Source: a virus
DNA: 64,000 nt
Virus record (IMG/VR): IMGVR_UViG_3300033153_015063
Location: 62,001-126,000 of that record
Reading direction: 5' to 3' (one strand)
Each line of letters begins with the position of its first letter. Position 1 is the stretch's first letter. The translations under genes were made by a program, and so were the position numbers. Under the pieces are notes generated by a model. That model was not told where the DNA came from, did no database searches, and saw only the letters and a list, made by a program, of their open reading frames with translations. This document shows positions 26,471 to 36,953 of the stretch, in pieces.

Positions 26471-27985
26471 ATGTTAGGTTTCAATATCGAGGACCGTGAG
26501 GGCCAGTTTAAACTAATGGCTATACTTGGCTCGATGGCACTCATCCTGGCGAGTGCCTTCTACTACCTTCCTGGTATCGTTTACGAACCCTATACCGTCA
26601 AGGGTAAAATCAAGAAACATGATGGTGGAGGTGACATCAAAACCCTGGATGTGAGGGTCACCAACCTCGACACAGGTGAGTATCTCGAATCTGATACTTC
26701 AGATAAGGGCAAGTGGCAGGTCAATCTCGGCAACCTACCATCTGGTTACGATTGGGGAGATGTCATCAGGGCGGAGATTGTAGGAAGTGAGTATCGGGCT
26801 GAAGAAAATCACACCCTACAATCTGGAGAAACACAGAAAGACTTTGGTGATATGACCCCGAACATGCAACCAGTCGCTGACATCGTTGGAACCGATAGGT
26901 CTGCTGATAAGAATGACCAGGTTGACCTCAGCGGGGGTGACTCCTTCGACAATGATACTAACCCGGTGGACACTCTTACCTACAAGTGGGACTACGATGA
27001 CAGCGACGGCCTCGATTGGGACAACCCAGATGACACTGGACTGACAACTTCGTTCGTGGCAACATCGACAGTCACAGTAACATTACAGGTAGATGATAAC
27101 ACAGGTCTGGACTATGACACCGATACCGATTCTATAGTTGTCACCATCAGCAACCAGGCACCTACTGTTGTAGGAATCACCCACGACCAGAGTGGCGACC
27201 CAGACCCGACAGACAATGTAGAGTACACCTGTGATGCTACTGACCCGGATGAGGATTCACTTCAGTATAGATGGGACTGGAACAACGACGCCTCATGGGA
27301 CACATCCTATACATCCTCGAACTCGTCTTCAACCACCTTCGCATCTGGAACCCATACACCAAAGTGTCAGGCATATGATGGATACTTGACGGACTCTGAG
27401 GTGGATACCTCTACCCTCTACGTCAATTATACCTACACATTCACTCTACACTCAGGGTGGACACCTTTCGCTATGTTGTTCAACGATGGTAGATACAACA
27501 ATGCATCTTCACTCATGGATGATGAATCGTTGAATCTCCATGACGACAGTGGTATCATCTACTGGGACTACGTAGGCCAGAACTATAGCGATGGATACTT
27601 CACCAACTGGTCTGAGGCAGGAGACGACGAAGACTTCAACTTTGTACGGGGAAATACCTACTTCATCAACAATCCGGGGCTCAACAAAACCATCGTCATC
27701 AAAGGTCGTCTATGGGCTGACAGGGCCCTATCCTTCACTTCTGGTTGGTACTATCTCCCCTATGCAGGTGTCGAAAAGACTGTAGCAAACCACTACGAGA
27801 CCCTACTTCCATCATCACTCACAGAGGCTATGCTTATCGACCACAATGACCAGTGGTTCTCGACATCTTATATCTCTGGATTCCATGACGCAGGGTCCGA
27901 TGAGAACTTCGCCCTGACCACTGGGGTGTTTGTTCTGATAAACTTCGATTCATCGGATAGTTACACTTGGAGGTATCAGACATGA
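26471..27985 (+). CDS. Surface protein: carboxypeptidase-regulatory-like and PKD domains, 504 aa
   Basis: An N-terminal membrane helix (LMAILGSMALILASAFYYL) is followed by a CarboxypepD_reg-like beta sandwich (about 40-125; VRVTNLDTGEYLESDTSDKG). Two PKD-type domains follow (about 130-225 and 230-315; LTYKWDYDDSDG, LQYRWDWNND). The C-terminal ~180 residues are aromatic and beta-rich (HSGWTPFAMLFNDGRYN) with no C-terminal helix. TATA TATATAAG about 20-25 bases upstream. First of three surface genes coupled by overlaps. Confidence 0.7.
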   Translation: MLGFNIEDREGQFKLMAILGSMALILASAFYYLPGIVYEPYTVKGKIKKHDGGGDIKTLDVRVTNLDTGEYLESDTSDKGKWQVNLGNLPSGYDWGDVIRAEIVGSEYRAEENHTLQSGETQKDFGDMTPNMQPVADIVGTDRSADKNDQVDLSGGDSFDNDTNPVDTLTYKWDYDDSDGLDWDNPDDTGLTTSFVATSTVTVTLQVDDNTGLDYDTDTDSIVVTISNQAPTVVGITHDQSGDPDPTDNVEYTCDATDPDEDSLQYRWDWNNDASWDTSYTSSNSSSTTFASGTHTPKCQAYDGYLTDSEVDTSTLYVNYTYTFTLHSGWTPFAMLFNDGRYNNASSLMDDESLNLHDDSGIIYWDYVGQNYSDGYFTNWSEAGDDEDFNFVRGNTYFINNPGLNKTIVIKGRLWADRALSFTSGWYYLPYAGVEKTVANHYETLLPSSLTEAMLIDHNDQWFSTSYISGFHDAGSDENFALTTGVFVLINFDSSDSYTWRYQT

Positions 27986-29346
27986 AAAAAGTCTCTATCT
28001 TCCTCTTACTGAGTTCAGTAGTGTTACTCTCGATGCTGGGAACTGTTGCGTCTTTCAACCCATCTTACACAGTCTATGGGGTTATCGAGACGGTAGAAGG
28101 TAACCCTATCCAGGATGCAAGTGTCACGGTGACAAACACTGATACAAACGAGAGTCTGAATACTACCACAGGTAGTGAGGGGAAGTATCAGGTCAACCTC
28201 GGTAACCTTCCATCAGGATGGTCGATAGGCGATACCATCGACATCGAGGTATCTTTTGATGATGTCACTGTAAACGACAACTTCACCACATCTGGAAACA
28301 GAAAGATGGTGGACTTCGAGTTGACCTTCTCAGACCCGGTGGCAATCATCATCTTCACCCCCGAGACCGTCTTTGTGGGTGATGTTGTCGAGTTCGACGG
28401 GTCATCATCATGGTCTAACGGCACCATTACCAACTGGAACTGGATTTTCGGCGACGATGATGCCGATGGAGGTGTGGATGTAACACACGTCTATGATGAA
28501 GCGGGTGTATACGAGGTCAGCCTGGCGATTGTAGATAACTACACGATGGCCGATACTCACTCTATCAACATCACAGTTTTGGAACCGTTCTGGAGTGGTT
28601 CAGCGTCATACGAAGTCAGACAGGGTGTCGATAGATGGATTGACATCTCTGAAAACCTGGTCTCTGATGCTTCTGTCGAATGTGCCGATAGTAGAGTGTC
28701 CTTTGTAGTAGAAAACAGTACATTGTTGTTGTCTTTCAACGCCGGAGATACCAACACTACATTACAACTTTCCATCACCAAGGAATATATTGTATACCAA
28801 CACTACATTACAATCGTAGTAGTAGAGGTATTCAGTGCTACATTATCCGCCAGTAACATCAACTCGTCAGGATTGATAGAGATTGAACTCTCAATTAACG
28901 GTGGAAAAACGCCTTATAGTATCGTGTGGGATTGGGGCGACGGAAATTACACGAACCTCACTACAAACCTGATCGAACTATCTTCCACTCACAACTACTC
29001 ATCTGTTGGTAACTATTCTATAGTATCCACAGTCACGGATGATGATGAATATAGTGTTATCAACGAGTATACTATAACCTTTGCCGATGAGGATGAAGAC
29101 GATGATAGTGCAGGCAACACAGCTACAGTGCTTACTGAGAACCAGAAAAAACAGGTAAGTGCTGTAACTATTACTGCTCTTGAAGTAGTTTTAGTCCTCT
29201 TTATGACTGTTTTCCTTTTCATGGTAGTTTCTAAAGTTGTAGAAATGAATACAACTAAGCTTGTGTTTATTCTACTGATTATCAGTGGGGCTATCTCTCT
29301 TTTATATGGTTGGATTGACCTATTCAGATTATTGGCATGGTGGTAA
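27982..29346 (+). CDS. Surface protein: CarboxypepD_reg-like and PKD domains, C-terminal anchor, 454 aa
   Basis: The ATG overlaps the previous stop (ATGA). Signal peptide [20 protein letters not shown]. One carboxypeptidase-regulatory-like domain (about 25-115) is closely similar to that of the upstream protein ([13 protein letters not shown] versus [13 protein letters not shown]). Two PKD domains follow ([13 protein letters not shown] and [13 protein letters not shown]), then an acidic stalk and two membrane helices. Likely forms a complex with its neighbours on the cell surface. Confidence 0.7.
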   Translation: MKKVSIFLLLSSVVLLSMLGTVASFNPSYTVYGVIETVEGNPIQDASVTVTNTDTNESLNTTTGSEGKYQVNLGNLPSGWSIGDTIDIEVSFDDVTVNDNFTTSGNRKMVDFELTFSDPVAIIIFTPETVFVGDVVEFDGSSSWSNGTITNWNWIFGDDDADGGVDVTHVYDEAGVYEVSLAIVDNYTMADTHSINITVLEPFWSGSASYEVRQGVDRWIDISENLVSDASVECADSRVSFVVENSTLLLSFNAGDTNTTLQLSITKEYIVYQHYITIVVVEVFSATLSASNINSSGLIEIELSINGGKTPYSIVWDWGDGNYTNLTTNLIELSSTHNYSSVGNYSIVSTVTDDDEYSVINEYTITFADEDEDDDSAGNTATVLTENQKKQVSAVTITALEVVLVLFMTVFLFMVVSKVVEMNTTKLVFILLIISGAISLLYGWIDLFRLLAWW

Positions 29347-29348
29347 AA

Positions 29349-32300
29349 ATGGATTTAAAAGACAAACCTATGCTACTCAGTGTAATGCTGGTCATCGGCA
29401 TCTTCGCTGTCGGTGGAGTTCTATGGTATAGCGGTTACTTTACAGTAGTTGTAGAACCATATCCTGTAACTATCCACTCGGATAGTCTCGATGATCTCTC
29501 AGGTCATCTGAACCTTGAGGTCACTGACGAAGTAGACGACTACGACGACGATGGATGGTCATACGGTGACGAGGAAACCGATGAGTTGGGGAGTGGCTGG
29601 GCTGAGATACCAACGGCCCAACCAATCTCGGCATCCTTCTCGGTTTATGTCCGAGACTGGGGGGAGAAAGAACCCGATAACGATGGTGGGGTAGTTCATC
29701 ACAACCCATCGTTTGCCTTTTTTCTTTCAACAGCCGATACCCTGACCCTTGACGAAACCAATGGTGTCGAGGTAATCTCTCTCGGAGACTTCTACATCTT
29801 CGTCGGTCTGGTATGGGAGAACAAACACGACAGGTACAAAGTAGAGTTTGGTTGTATGGAGAACAAACTCCACCACAAACATCCTGGTCAGATGGATGCC
29901 CTCGATGACTGGCATGTCGTAGATATTATCTACGACGGAAATTATGCCTACCTCAATCTGGAAGAACGAGACCAGAAAGGTAAAGGGTGGAAACATGGCC
30001 TGTTCAGGTTGGACTGTAAGGTAGAAACTACTATCAGCTCAGTAGGGTTTGAGTTCAACAAGAACCACTTTCTCGATGGAATAACCCTGACTGACGATGG
30101 AGAAGGTTCAGAACCTTTCGTTGATGCTGGTGAGGATTTTGATGCCATAGAGGATGTCTCCTTTGATGTTTCGGGTGATTATGGACATATGCCTACCGAT
30201 GTTGATGGAGTCTGGTGGGACATGGATGACAGCGACGGTACCGACGACCGGGATATCGCCACCAGGGATGGTTCATGGGTCTACGGGGACCCAGGGATTT
30301 ACACCGCTACGTTCTGCGTCGAGCTTGACGATGCTTCTCTCTATTGTGATAGTATCGAAATAGAGGTCGAGGCGATCTATCCTGACACCGATGGAGATGG
30401 TATCACTGACCCAGACGACAACTGCCCATCAATCCCCAACCCTGGGCAAGAGGATAATGACCTGGACGGCCTGGGTGATGTCTGTGACCCCGACGATGAT
30501 AACGACGGCGTTCTTGACACTACAGACAACTGCCAGTTCATCTGGAACCCACTCCAGGCCGACAACGACCTGGATGGTCTGGGTGACGTCTGCGATGACG
30601 ACGACGACAACGATGGCATCCTTGATACTGTCGACAACTGTCAATACACCTACAATCCCTTGCAAACAGACATTGATAGCGATGGAGAGGGTGACGCTTG
30701 TGATGGAGACCTCGATGGTGATGGGGTTCCCAACACATCTGACAACTGCCCATCAATCCCCAACCCTGGGCAAGAGGATAATGACCTGGACGGCCTGGGT
30801 GATGTCTGTGACCCCGACGACGATGATGATGGAGTTCTGGATGGGCCAGACAACTGCCAATATGTAGCAAACCCCCTACAAACAGACACCGATGCAGATG
30901 GACTTGGAGATGCATGTGACCCTGACGACGATAACGACGGTGAACCCGACACTACGGATAACTGCCAACTCATCTACAACCCAGACCAGATTGATACCGA
31001 TAGTGATGGTCTGGGTGATGTCTGTGACCCTGATGATGATGATGATACAATCCTGGACCCCGTTGACAACTGCCCTTTGACAGCAAACTTGGGGCAGGAA
31101 GATAACGATGCCGATGGGATAGGGGACGTGTGTGACCCCGACGATGATAACGACGGTGTGTTGGATGGGCCAGACAACTGCCAATACACTCCAAACCCAT
31201 CTCAACTCGATACTGACAGCGATGGGGAGGGTGACGCCTGTGACACCGACGACGATGGAGACGGTGTGTTGGATGGTCCAGACAACTGCCCGTTGACGCC
31301 GAACCCAGGACAGGATGATACTGATGGAGACAGCCTTGGAGACCTGTGCGATCCTGACGACGACAACGACGGCGTTCTTGACTGGGCCGACAACTGCCAG
31401 TATGTCGTGAATCCATCCCAGGCCGACAACGACGGAGATTCACTCGGTGATGCCTGTGACCCTGATGATGATGATGATGGTGTTCTCGATGGGGCCGACA
31501 ACTGCCCCTTCACCCCCAACCCAGGACAGGAAGACCTGGACTCCGACGGCCATGGTGACGCCTGTGATGATGATTGGGACGGCGACGGTATTGATAACGG
31601 GGATGATAACTGCCCAATCGTCCCCAACCCGGGGCAGGAAGACGCTGACGAGGATGGGGTCGGCGATGCCTGTGAGGATGATACCGACGGTGATGGTATC
31701 CCTGACCCCCTGGATAACTGTGTGTTGACGCCTAACCCCGACCAGACTGACACGGACGGGGACGGTGACGGGGACGCTTGCGACACCGACGACGACGACG
31801 ATACAATCCTGGACCCAGACGACAACTGCCCCCTTATCCCCAATCCAGGGCAGGAGGACAACGACCTGGATGGTCTGGGTGATGTCTGTGACCCGGACGA
31901 CGACAACGACGAGATAGACGACCCAGAAGATAATTGCCCTCTGGTCACAAATCCAGGACAGGAGGACCTGGACGAGGACGGGGTCGGTGACGTCTGTGAT
32001 GACGACGATGATGGTGATGGTATCTCTGATGAAGATGATAACTGCCCGACCATCCAGAACCCTTCTCAGACTGACACTGACGTAGATGGAATCGGTGATG
32101 CCTGCGACAGCGATGATGATGGCGATGGTGTTCCTGATACTACAGATAACTGCCCCTTGACCCCGAACAGCGACCAGGCTGACACGGATGGGGATGGTAT
32201 AGGCGATGCCTGTGAGGAACCCATCACAATCATACTCTTTGACATCTCTGACAACGTCACCTACATCGTCAATACAAGGGTGAACTTCTCTGGAGTGATT

Positions 32301-32729
32301 ATCTCTCCAGAGGACTGTTCGTTCTTATGGGAGTTTGGTGACGACAGAACGGCAAATGTCAAGGGCCCGAGTCACATCTGGTTATGGCTTGGGGAGTTCC
32401 AGATGAACATCACCGTGACCTGCGACCTGGACGAGGAGAAGAAGGTTGTCAACGTGACTATCGTTGAATCTGCACCTGGTCCTGCTGGCAAGGCCGAGGT
32501 GGTGTCAAAGATGGAATATCCGTTGACATACTTCCTTGTGCCGTTCCTCGTGTTATTCGGTCTCGGACTGTTTGTGTTCCAGGCCCCGACGTTGGTAGAT
32601 AACCAGAAGTACGTCATGGCCGTTATGTTGGGCATCATAGCGATAATGATGTTCGAGTTCTTCGGCATCACCAGCTACTCTGTCAACTTTGGGGCGATCT
32701 ACTCTGGCATGGGAGTTACACCGAGGTGA
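29349..32729 (+). CDS. Surface protein with 17 thrombospondin type-3 repeats, 1126 aa
   Basis: A signal anchor ([20 protein letters not shown]) precedes a LamG-like domain (about 35-255) and one PKD-like domain (about 260-340). Then come 17 uninterrupted 36-residue repeats of the form DNCPxxxNPxQxDxDxDGxG with paired cysteines (about 347-960), a family known to bind calcium and to stiffen or lengthen extracellular proteins. A PKD-like domain and two membrane helices complete it. The start is 29349; an ATG at 29337 overlaps the previous gene. Confidence 0.8.
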   Translation: MDLKDKPMLLSVMLVIGIFAVGGVLWYSGYFTVVVEPYPVTIHSDSLDDLSGHLNLEVTDEVDDYDDDGWSYGDEETDELGSGWAEIPTAQPISASFSVYVRDWGEKEPDNDGGVVHHNPSFAFFLSTADTLTLDETNGVEVISLGDFYIFVGLVWENKHDRYKVEFGCMENKLHHKHPGQMDALDDWHVVDIIYDGNYAYLNLEERDQKGKGWKHGLFRLDCKVETTISSVGFEFNKNHFLDGITLTDDGEGSEPFVDAGEDFDAIEDVSFDVSGDYGHMPTDVDGVWWDMDDSDGTDDRDIATRDGSWVYGDPGIYTATFCVELDDASLYCDSIEIEVEAIYPDTDGDGITDPDDNCPSIPNPGQEDNDLDGLGDVCDPDDDNDGVLDTTDNCQFIWNPLQADNDLDGLGDVCDDDDDNDGILDTVDNCQYTYNPLQTDIDSDGEGDACDGDLDGDGVPNTSDNCPSIPNPGQEDNDLDGLGDVCDPDDDDDGVLDGPDNCQYVANPLQTDTDADGLGDACDPDDDNDGEPDTTDNCQLIYNPDQIDTDSDGLGDVCDPDDDDDTILDPVDNCPLTANLGQEDNDADGIGDVCDPDDDNDGVLDGPDNCQYTPNPSQLDTDSDGEGDACDTDDDGDGVLDGPDNCPLTPNPGQDDTDGDSLGDLCDPDDDNDGVLDWADNCQYVVNPSQADNDGDSLGDACDPDDDDDGVLDGADNCPFTPNPGQEDLDSDGHGDACDDDWDGDGIDNGDDNCPIVPNPGQEDADEDGVGDACEDDTDGDGIPDPLDNCVLTPNPDQTDTDGDGDGDACDTDDDDDTILDPDDNCPLIPNPGQEDNDLDGLGDVCDPDDDNDEIDDPEDNCPLVTNPGQEDLDEDGVGDVCDDDDDGDGISDEDDNCPTIQNPSQTDTDVDGIGDACDSDDDGDGVPDTTDNCPLTPNSDQADTDGDGIGDACEEPITIILFDISDNVTYIVNTRVNFSGVIISPEDCSFLWEFGDDRTANVKGPSHIWLWLGEFQMNITVTCDLDEEKKVVNVTIVESAPGPAGKAEVVSKMEYPLTYFLVPFLVLFGLGLFVFQAPTLVDNQKYVMAVMLGIIAIMMFEFFGITSYSVNFGAIYSGMGVTPR
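30417..32220 (+). repeat. 17 tandem 108-bp coding repeats (TSP3)
   Basis: Each unit codes for 36 residues starting at DNC. The period is exact: 16 x 108 bases from 30417 lands on the seventeenth unit at 32145. Some pairs of units are nearly identical at DNA level (for example those beginning near 30417 and 30741), which indicates recent duplication. Confidence 0.9.
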
Positions 32730-33267
32730 TAGGATAGCAGTCATAGATGTTACCATAGTAGCAATCATTCTGTTTGTTCCCATCGCCTGGGTGGCCAGAC
32801 GAAAGAACGTACTTGGAGAGCTTCTTCTGGGTATGGCCTTCGGGTTCGTATGGGAGCTGATGACAAAGCGGCTATGGACCATCGAGCTGACTAACATCTA
32901 TTACACTCTGTCCCCAGTAGTCATAGTGGCGTGGGGAGTGGTATTCGTATCAACGACTTACTATGCAGAATACATCAAGGATAAATTTAATTTTACGACC
33001 TACTTCATCCCGGATCTGATATCTTCGGTTATTGGTCTGGGATTCGAGTACGTAGGTTTTAAAATTTATGATGCCTGGAGATACAAACCTGTGGTTATGG
33101 ATGAGGGTATCATCCCGATACTCGACATGCCCTGGGTAGTCCTTGCACTCTGGCCAGTAGTTGTGTTACTCTACAACAACTTCATCCGGGTCTATGACCC
33201 ATTCATAGAGAGTTGGTTCGAACAGCGTCAGATAACAATCGACTTACGAAAGAACAGTGGAAAATGA
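32689..33267 (+). CDS. Polytopic membrane protein, up to 192 aa
   Basis: Five or six hydrophobic helices starting at [19 protein letters not shown], with a tail ending [13 protein letters not shown]. The open frame starts with TTG inside the upstream gene; a GGTGAT at about 32726 suggests translation may begin just after it, at an unusual codon. The start is therefore unsure. It ends the surface operon and converges with the tag gene at 33278. Confidence 0.55.
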   Translation: MGRSTLAWELHRGDRIAVIDVTIVAIILFVPIAWVARRKNVLGELLLGMAFGFVWELMTKRLWTIELTNIYYTLSPVVIVAWGVVFVSTTYYAEYIKDKFNFTTYFIPDLISSVIGLGFEYVGFKIYDAWRYKPVVMDEGIIPILDMPWVVLALWPVVVLLYNNFIRVYDPFIESWFEQRQITIDLRKNSGK

Positions 33268-33277
33268 GAGGAATAGA

Positions 33278-34081
33278 TTACCTCTTCTGTTTGTAATCTG
33301 TGAAGTATTTACTCAAAGGCCACGGGACGCCACGGCCATGGCTGCTGTAAAGTATGTCCTGGGCAGCGTTGATACTCTTTGCCCCGGCGTTGTACTTCTT
33401 CACAGCCTTTCCAACGATGGGTTTGAGGCGTTTCAGCTCCTCGATGTCTCTGGCATCAAGCCAAAGACCATAGTTGTAAGAGTTTTCATCATGGTAGCTA
33501 CCAGGGTCCCTCCGTTCTTTGGCGAAAGCTCTGTGATGGTCATAAGCACCCCTGGTCAACCCTTCAGGCGTCATCACCTCTTGAGAGTCATAGGCGATGA
33601 AGAAACGAGCTGCCCTGTCGTCCCAGTCCCAATCGCTTGCATACCCATGCCCTTTTGGTCTCTGCCCATAAACATTGAGATAGGTCATCCCGGCGATACG
33701 TTCCTTTTGGACCTTGTACTTCCCAGGATATTTTTCATCGAGATGCTTCTGGAACGAGGTCTCCATACGCCTACTCGGAGCTTTTCCCTGATACTTGGGT
33801 AGGTGTGTGTCAGCCTCTTTCAAAAGTAGGATACCCTCTTCTTTTTCTTTGATGGATTGGTCGATGGACTTCTTTATCTCCCGGGTATCCAACTTCTCAA
33901 TGGCATCGTAGTTCTTGGAGTGTTCTGGTCTTGGTGTTATCTCTCCAACCATAGCCGCCATGAACTCTCCCTCCGTCAACTGAGGACTGTCTCCCACAGG
34001 TCCCTTGTAGACCGTAGATCCCTCTTCATATTCATAGCGGTATCTATTCCCTGAACCCTCAGGTATCTCTACGGTGGTCAT
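33278..34081 (-). CDS. Tag-family protein, unknown cargo, 267 aa
   Basis: Module TTVEIPEGSGNRYRYEYEEG then TVYKGPVGDSPQLTEGEFM. The cargo, about 220 residues, has a helical linker and a distinct globular end containing aromatic and His residues (DWDWDDRAARFFIAYDS, AYDHHRAFAKERRDPGSYHD). The pattern is enzyme-like, but I cannot assign it. The promoter and first ~75 coding bases are nearly identical to the member at 23763, on the opposite strand. Confidence 0.7.
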   Translation of the reverse strand: MTTVEIPEGSGNRYRYEYEEGSTVYKGPVGDSPQLTEGEFMAAMVGEITPRPEHSKNYDAIEKLDTREIKKSIDQSIKEKEEGILLLKEADTHLPKYQGKAPSRRMETSFQKHLDEKYPGKYKVQKERIAGMTYLNVYGQRPKGHGYASDWDWDDRAARFFIAYDSQEVMTPEGLTRGAYDHHRAFAKERRDPGSYHDENSYNYGLWLDARDIEELKRLKPIVGKAVKKYNAGAKSINAAQDILYSSHGRGVPWPLSKYFTDYKQKR

Positions 34082-34195
34082 CAAGGAATACAATGGGTGT
34101 TGAGTATATAAAGAGTTCGGGAAGATTCTGCATCTCAAATCGGCCGGTGCTGCTTCTCAAAAGAGTCCTACCCAACTTACCCAGCTACCTCCTTT

Positions 34196-34265
34196 TTACG
34201 CTTTTTACAGTTAACCCAGCCCAAACTATATAAAGACCAAGATGCGGGTAAGAGTTAGGTGATGT
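34196..34265 (+). promoter_or_regulatory. Motif, TATA and conserved GGTGATGTATGATG leader
   Basis: TTACGCTTTTTACAGTT (34196-34212), 13 bases, CTATATAAAG (34226-34235), then a short leader ending AGGTGATGT before ATGATG. The stretch from motif to start is almost identical to those at 59415-59340 and 55969-55895 on the minus strand. Confidence 0.8.
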
Positions 34266-35021
34266 ATGATGGTTACAAAAGTAAAAATCGGAACGACCTT
34301 TCGCTCTGGACTTGCCGATGGAAACCCTCTCTGGAAGATTATCAAGAAAGTAGGATCTCGGCCGGCGACCTATCTCTGCGATGTCGTGAACGAACCCGTT
34401 GAGTTCAACGGAAAGATGTTTGATAGTGACTTCGCTGGCCACTCAGATACCTTCCTCAAGTCAGCAATCGAGCAGAAGCTCAGGTTCTCCGATGCTATCA
34501 ACCATCTGGTGGCCGAAAAAGAATCATTCTGGGACAGCCAGAAAGTTGGAACCACCTACCACTACCAGAGCTCCCGGGGCCAGTGGATTCGGGGAGTGGT
34601 TGATACCCGTGAGGACGACAAAGGTAGGACTGAGAAGTTCCTGAAGTGGACCAACCTTATCGGAGATTGGCGACATGAACTTCCTCAGGTCCGTGCTGAT
34701 GGTTCAGTCTACAAGGGTTACTATATTGAGAACATCGAGAAGGGAGATGGGAACTGTCCAAGTGAATCCCAACTCTATGAGTGTAACTCCGCCAAGTTCT
34801 CTGACAACCCTACCCAGATGGAACCTATCGACCTGACCATCCCCGAACCATCCGAGGATGAAAAGAAGGAACAAGAGCTCTGGCAGAAGGTCAACAAGGT
34901 CCGGGATCTCTTACAGTCCACCAACGAATCCATCAAGTCTGATGGAAAATCCCCCGAACATCTTCTCGATGAAATCAGGGGCGTCGTGGGTCAAGGTTAC
35001 AGACGCCTCTTCAATTTCTGA
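34266..35021 (+). CDS. Hypothetical protein with RRLFNF tail, 251 aa
   Basis: Starts MMVTKVKIGTTFRSG. The N-terminal ~190 residues are mixed alpha/beta (GQWIRGVVDTREDDKG, VYKGYYIENIEKGDGN). The C-terminal third is a helical, charged segment ending GYRRLFNF. The next protein ends RRLFDF, so the two share a short C-terminal peptide. It has one of the three motif/leader promoters, which suggests co-regulation with the 55899 and 59345 operons. Function unknown. Confidence 0.65.
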   Translation: MMVTKVKIGTTFRSGLADGNPLWKIIKKVGSRPATYLCDVVNEPVEFNGKMFDSDFAGHSDTFLKSAIEQKLRFSDAINHLVAEKESFWDSQKVGTTYHYQSSRGQWIRGVVDTREDDKGRTEKFLKWTNLIGDWRHELPQVRADGSVYKGYYIENIEKGDGNCPSESQLYECNSAKFSDNPTQMEPIDLTIPEPSEDEKKEQELWQKVNKVRDLLQSTNESIKSDGKSPEHLLDEIRGVVGQGYRRLFNF

Positions 35022-35269
35022 TGACAGTCCAATATATCATAGGTGATAAGGTGGACCCATCAAAAGAAGAAAAACTGGTCCAGGCGATGTTGGCCCAGAT
35101 GCGTCGGGATACCGTAAGGATATTCGGTAGGATTCTCGGTATCCCGACGCATCAAACCATAACACCACAACCAATCCAGGAGCCTCAACCGGCCCCGGTG
35201 GTTCCAACGTCCCAGGTTGTCACTAAAACCCCGAAAAAACGGGTGAATCGTAGGCTTTTCGATTTCTGA
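35021..35269 (+). CDS. Hypothetical protein with RRLFDF tail, 82 aa
   Basis: Its ATG overlaps the previous stop (TGATG). The N-terminal half is helical (SKEEKLVQAMLAQMRRDTVR). The second half is a proline/glutamine-rich linker (PQPIQEPQPAPVVPT) ending in KKRVNRRLFDF. A flexible linker plus a short conserved terminal peptide is typical of proteins that dock to a partner by their tail; that is an inference. Confidence 0.6.
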   Translation: MTVQYIIGDKVDPSKEEKLVQAMLAQMRRDTVRIFGRILGIPTHQTITPQPIQEPQPAPVVPTSQVVTKTPKKRVNRRLFDF

Positions 35270-35343
35270 CCCATCCACCCAACCATTCTCTCCTGTTTTC
35301 TAGAAAACACTTCCGGGGTGATGGGTGATGTTACGAGGATGGT

Positions 35344-36255
35344 TTACGAATCTGATTGTCTGGCCCAGACGACCCAGCCCTGGGCCCTCTTCTGCATCCT
35401 GACAAAGTAACCGGCCTCCCTCCATGCATCCCGGATTGCATCTCCACCACTCCGTTCTTTCATAATGGCGATGACACGGTACTCCTTACCGTCGAACATC
35501 CTTTTGGAATTGATACCAGACTTCTTTGCCTTTGCCTTTGCCTTTTTGGCCTGACGGGCAGTCTTCAGGTTCCGCTTCGCCGCCCGTATCTGTTTCTTTG
35601 ACCTTGGAAGCTTGTGAGCCTCTTTGATGTTCTTCTTTGCCTGCTTCACCTGGGCCGATGTCGGGCGGTCAGAAATCTCGACGTCGATGGGGTCCCAACC
35701 CAGCTTCCCCCGGTACTTGTTGACCATACGGATGGCCTGCTGTTGCTTGGCCTTCGTGGCGAACTCACCCCTACCAGATTGTTTGATAGCGGCCCCGAGT
35801 GTCATGGTCCGTGATTGGAGGGTAGCCATGTTGATACCCTTCCGCCGGTCCTGGTCTATCTGTTCCAGAATCTTTTTCACTTCATCGGTGTGTGACAGAC
35901 CCTCTGGGTCGATGTCCTTTACCTGCCCCTTCGCACCGAGATAGATGGGTTTCCCTGACGCCATCTTTTTCCGTTCTGTGACCCGCTTTTTTGCTCTTCC
36001 CCCACCCTCTGTGGTCTCTCCCGTCCTCTCCCATGAATCTACGTAAGTGGCACGTTCGTCTCGCTTTCGGACCCTGGCGAGTTCCTCCTGGGCTGGCTTG
36101 ATGCGTTCCTCCAGTATGTCCTGGAGAGATTCCATGAACTCAGCCTCCTTCAGTGCCGGGGCCTCTCCCACAGGCCCCTTGTACACAGTTTTACCATTTT
36201 CGTACTCGTACCTGTATCTGTTACCGGACCCTGGTGGAATCTCAACGGTGGTCAT
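35344..36255 (-). CDS. Tag-family protein with lysine-rich cargo, 303 aa
   Basis: Module TTVEIPPGSGNRYRYEYENG then TVYKGPVGEAPALKEAEFME. The cargo has a part (YLGAKGQVKDIDPEGLSHTD ... NMATLQSRTMTLGAAIKQ) clearly related to the cargo of the member at 43144. It is followed by a very basic helix (ARQAKKAKAKAKKSG) and a small beta-alpha end (YRVIAIMKERSGGDAIRDAW). The basic stretch suggests nucleic-acid contact. TATA TTTTAAATACTCC about 25-30 bases upstream. Confidence 0.7.
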   Translation of the reverse strand: MTTVEIPPGSGNRYRYEYENGKTVYKGPVGEAPALKEAEFMESLQDILEERIKPAQEELARVRKRDERATYVDSWERTGETTEGGGRAKKRVTERKKMASGKPIYLGAKGQVKDIDPEGLSHTDEVKKILEQIDQDRRKGINMATLQSRTMTLGAAIKQSGRGEFATKAKQQQAIRMVNKYRGKLGWDPIDVEISDRPTSAQVKQAKKNIKEAHKLPRSKKQIRAAKRNLKTARQAKKAKAKAKKSGINSKRMFDGKEYRVIAIMKERSGGDAIRDAWREAGYFVRMQKRAQGWVVWARQSDS

Positions 36256-36416
36256 CGGCTATGGATGAGCTGAGGAGTATTTAAAAGGTTCTCTTTTGAA
36301 GGGATTTACATCCTGTTCAATCTCAAACTATAGGGATGTACATCAAAACTATATAGATACTTACACTTATTTCACATAAAATAAGTTAAAAAGTGATTTA
36401 CTTTTATATCTTGCCT

Positions 36417-36529
36417 CCATAAAAGGGAGTATTTAACCATAGGGGGAAAAAAGATACCCCCCTGTACCATGCTGTAATGAAGCCATCTGCAGTATATAAA
36501 GACTATAGAGATTGAGGCTGGAAATATAT
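36417..36529 (+). repeat. Left copy of 113-bp perfect inverted repeat
   Basis: Identical, base for base, to the reverse complement of 51888-52000. It contains a hairpin (AGGGGG ... CCCCCT) and a TATA box (AGTATATAAAGAC, about 36491) reading rightwards. Confidence 0.9.
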
Positions 36530-36719
36530 GTATGACTACAAAATCTCTATATAGATTCAAAAGAGATTTATACACGACTGATATAAAACTACATCGTCTG
36601 TCAACGTATTAGAAACAGATACGTTGAGAAGGTAAACTACTTATATTAGTTGTACAAATACACACAACTACCAATTTCGTCCTGGTGCGGAGTCCTCATC
36701 TCTCCGCACCCACTTTTTT
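36520..36719 (+). ncRNA. Candidate small RNA with hairpin terminator
   Basis: The TATA box in the inverted repeat would start transcription near 36520. About 190 bases on, a perfect 9-bp hairpin (GGTGCGGAG/CTCCGCACC, 36684-36710) is followed by CACTTTTTT. There is no open frame of note between them. The pairing of promoter and terminator is the only evidence. Confidence 0.35.
36684..36719 (+). terminator. Hairpin with T-run
   Basis: 9-bp perfect stem, 9-base loop, then six T. Archaea mainly use T-runs, but hairpins of this kind do occur in mobile elements. Confidence 0.5.
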
Positions 36720-36953
36720 CCCTCTACTCCCATCATCCCCATATACCCCCCTAACCAAAAAGGGGCCCTAATACCCTATATATAATATAGGACCAATAAT
36801 AATAATAATAATAAAAATAGACCCCAAGCTACCATTGAGCTGCTTTCGCTCAGTTTCTTTCAGGCTGCTTTCATATATAAACCCCACGACGCCACATCCA
36901 TCTTACGAACCAAAAACCTTTTAAAACCATAGGCCTTTAAACCCAACGATAGA

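Larger units (their letters stand above)
36256..36953. other. AT-rich noncoding region, about 700 bases
   Basis: No convincing gene. It holds the promoter of the tag gene at 36255, the left 113-bp inverted repeat, a hairpin (CAACGTAT/ATACGTTG, 36602-36626), a candidate small RNA with terminator, AAT triplet repeats (about 36787-36812) and TATA-like boxes (CTTTTAAAAC, CCTTTAAAC) ahead of the gene at 36954. Confidence 0.6.

Noticed and set aside
31202-32053. Long minus-strand open frame rich in Ser/Pro opposite the TSP3 repeats
   Set aside because: It is the antisense shadow of the repeated DNC/DxDxDG codons; the plus strand has a clear family match.
36256-36953. CRISPR array or IS element in the AT-rich spacer
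   Set aside because: No repeat-spacer periodicity and no transposase; only short hairpins and one arm of the inverted repeat.
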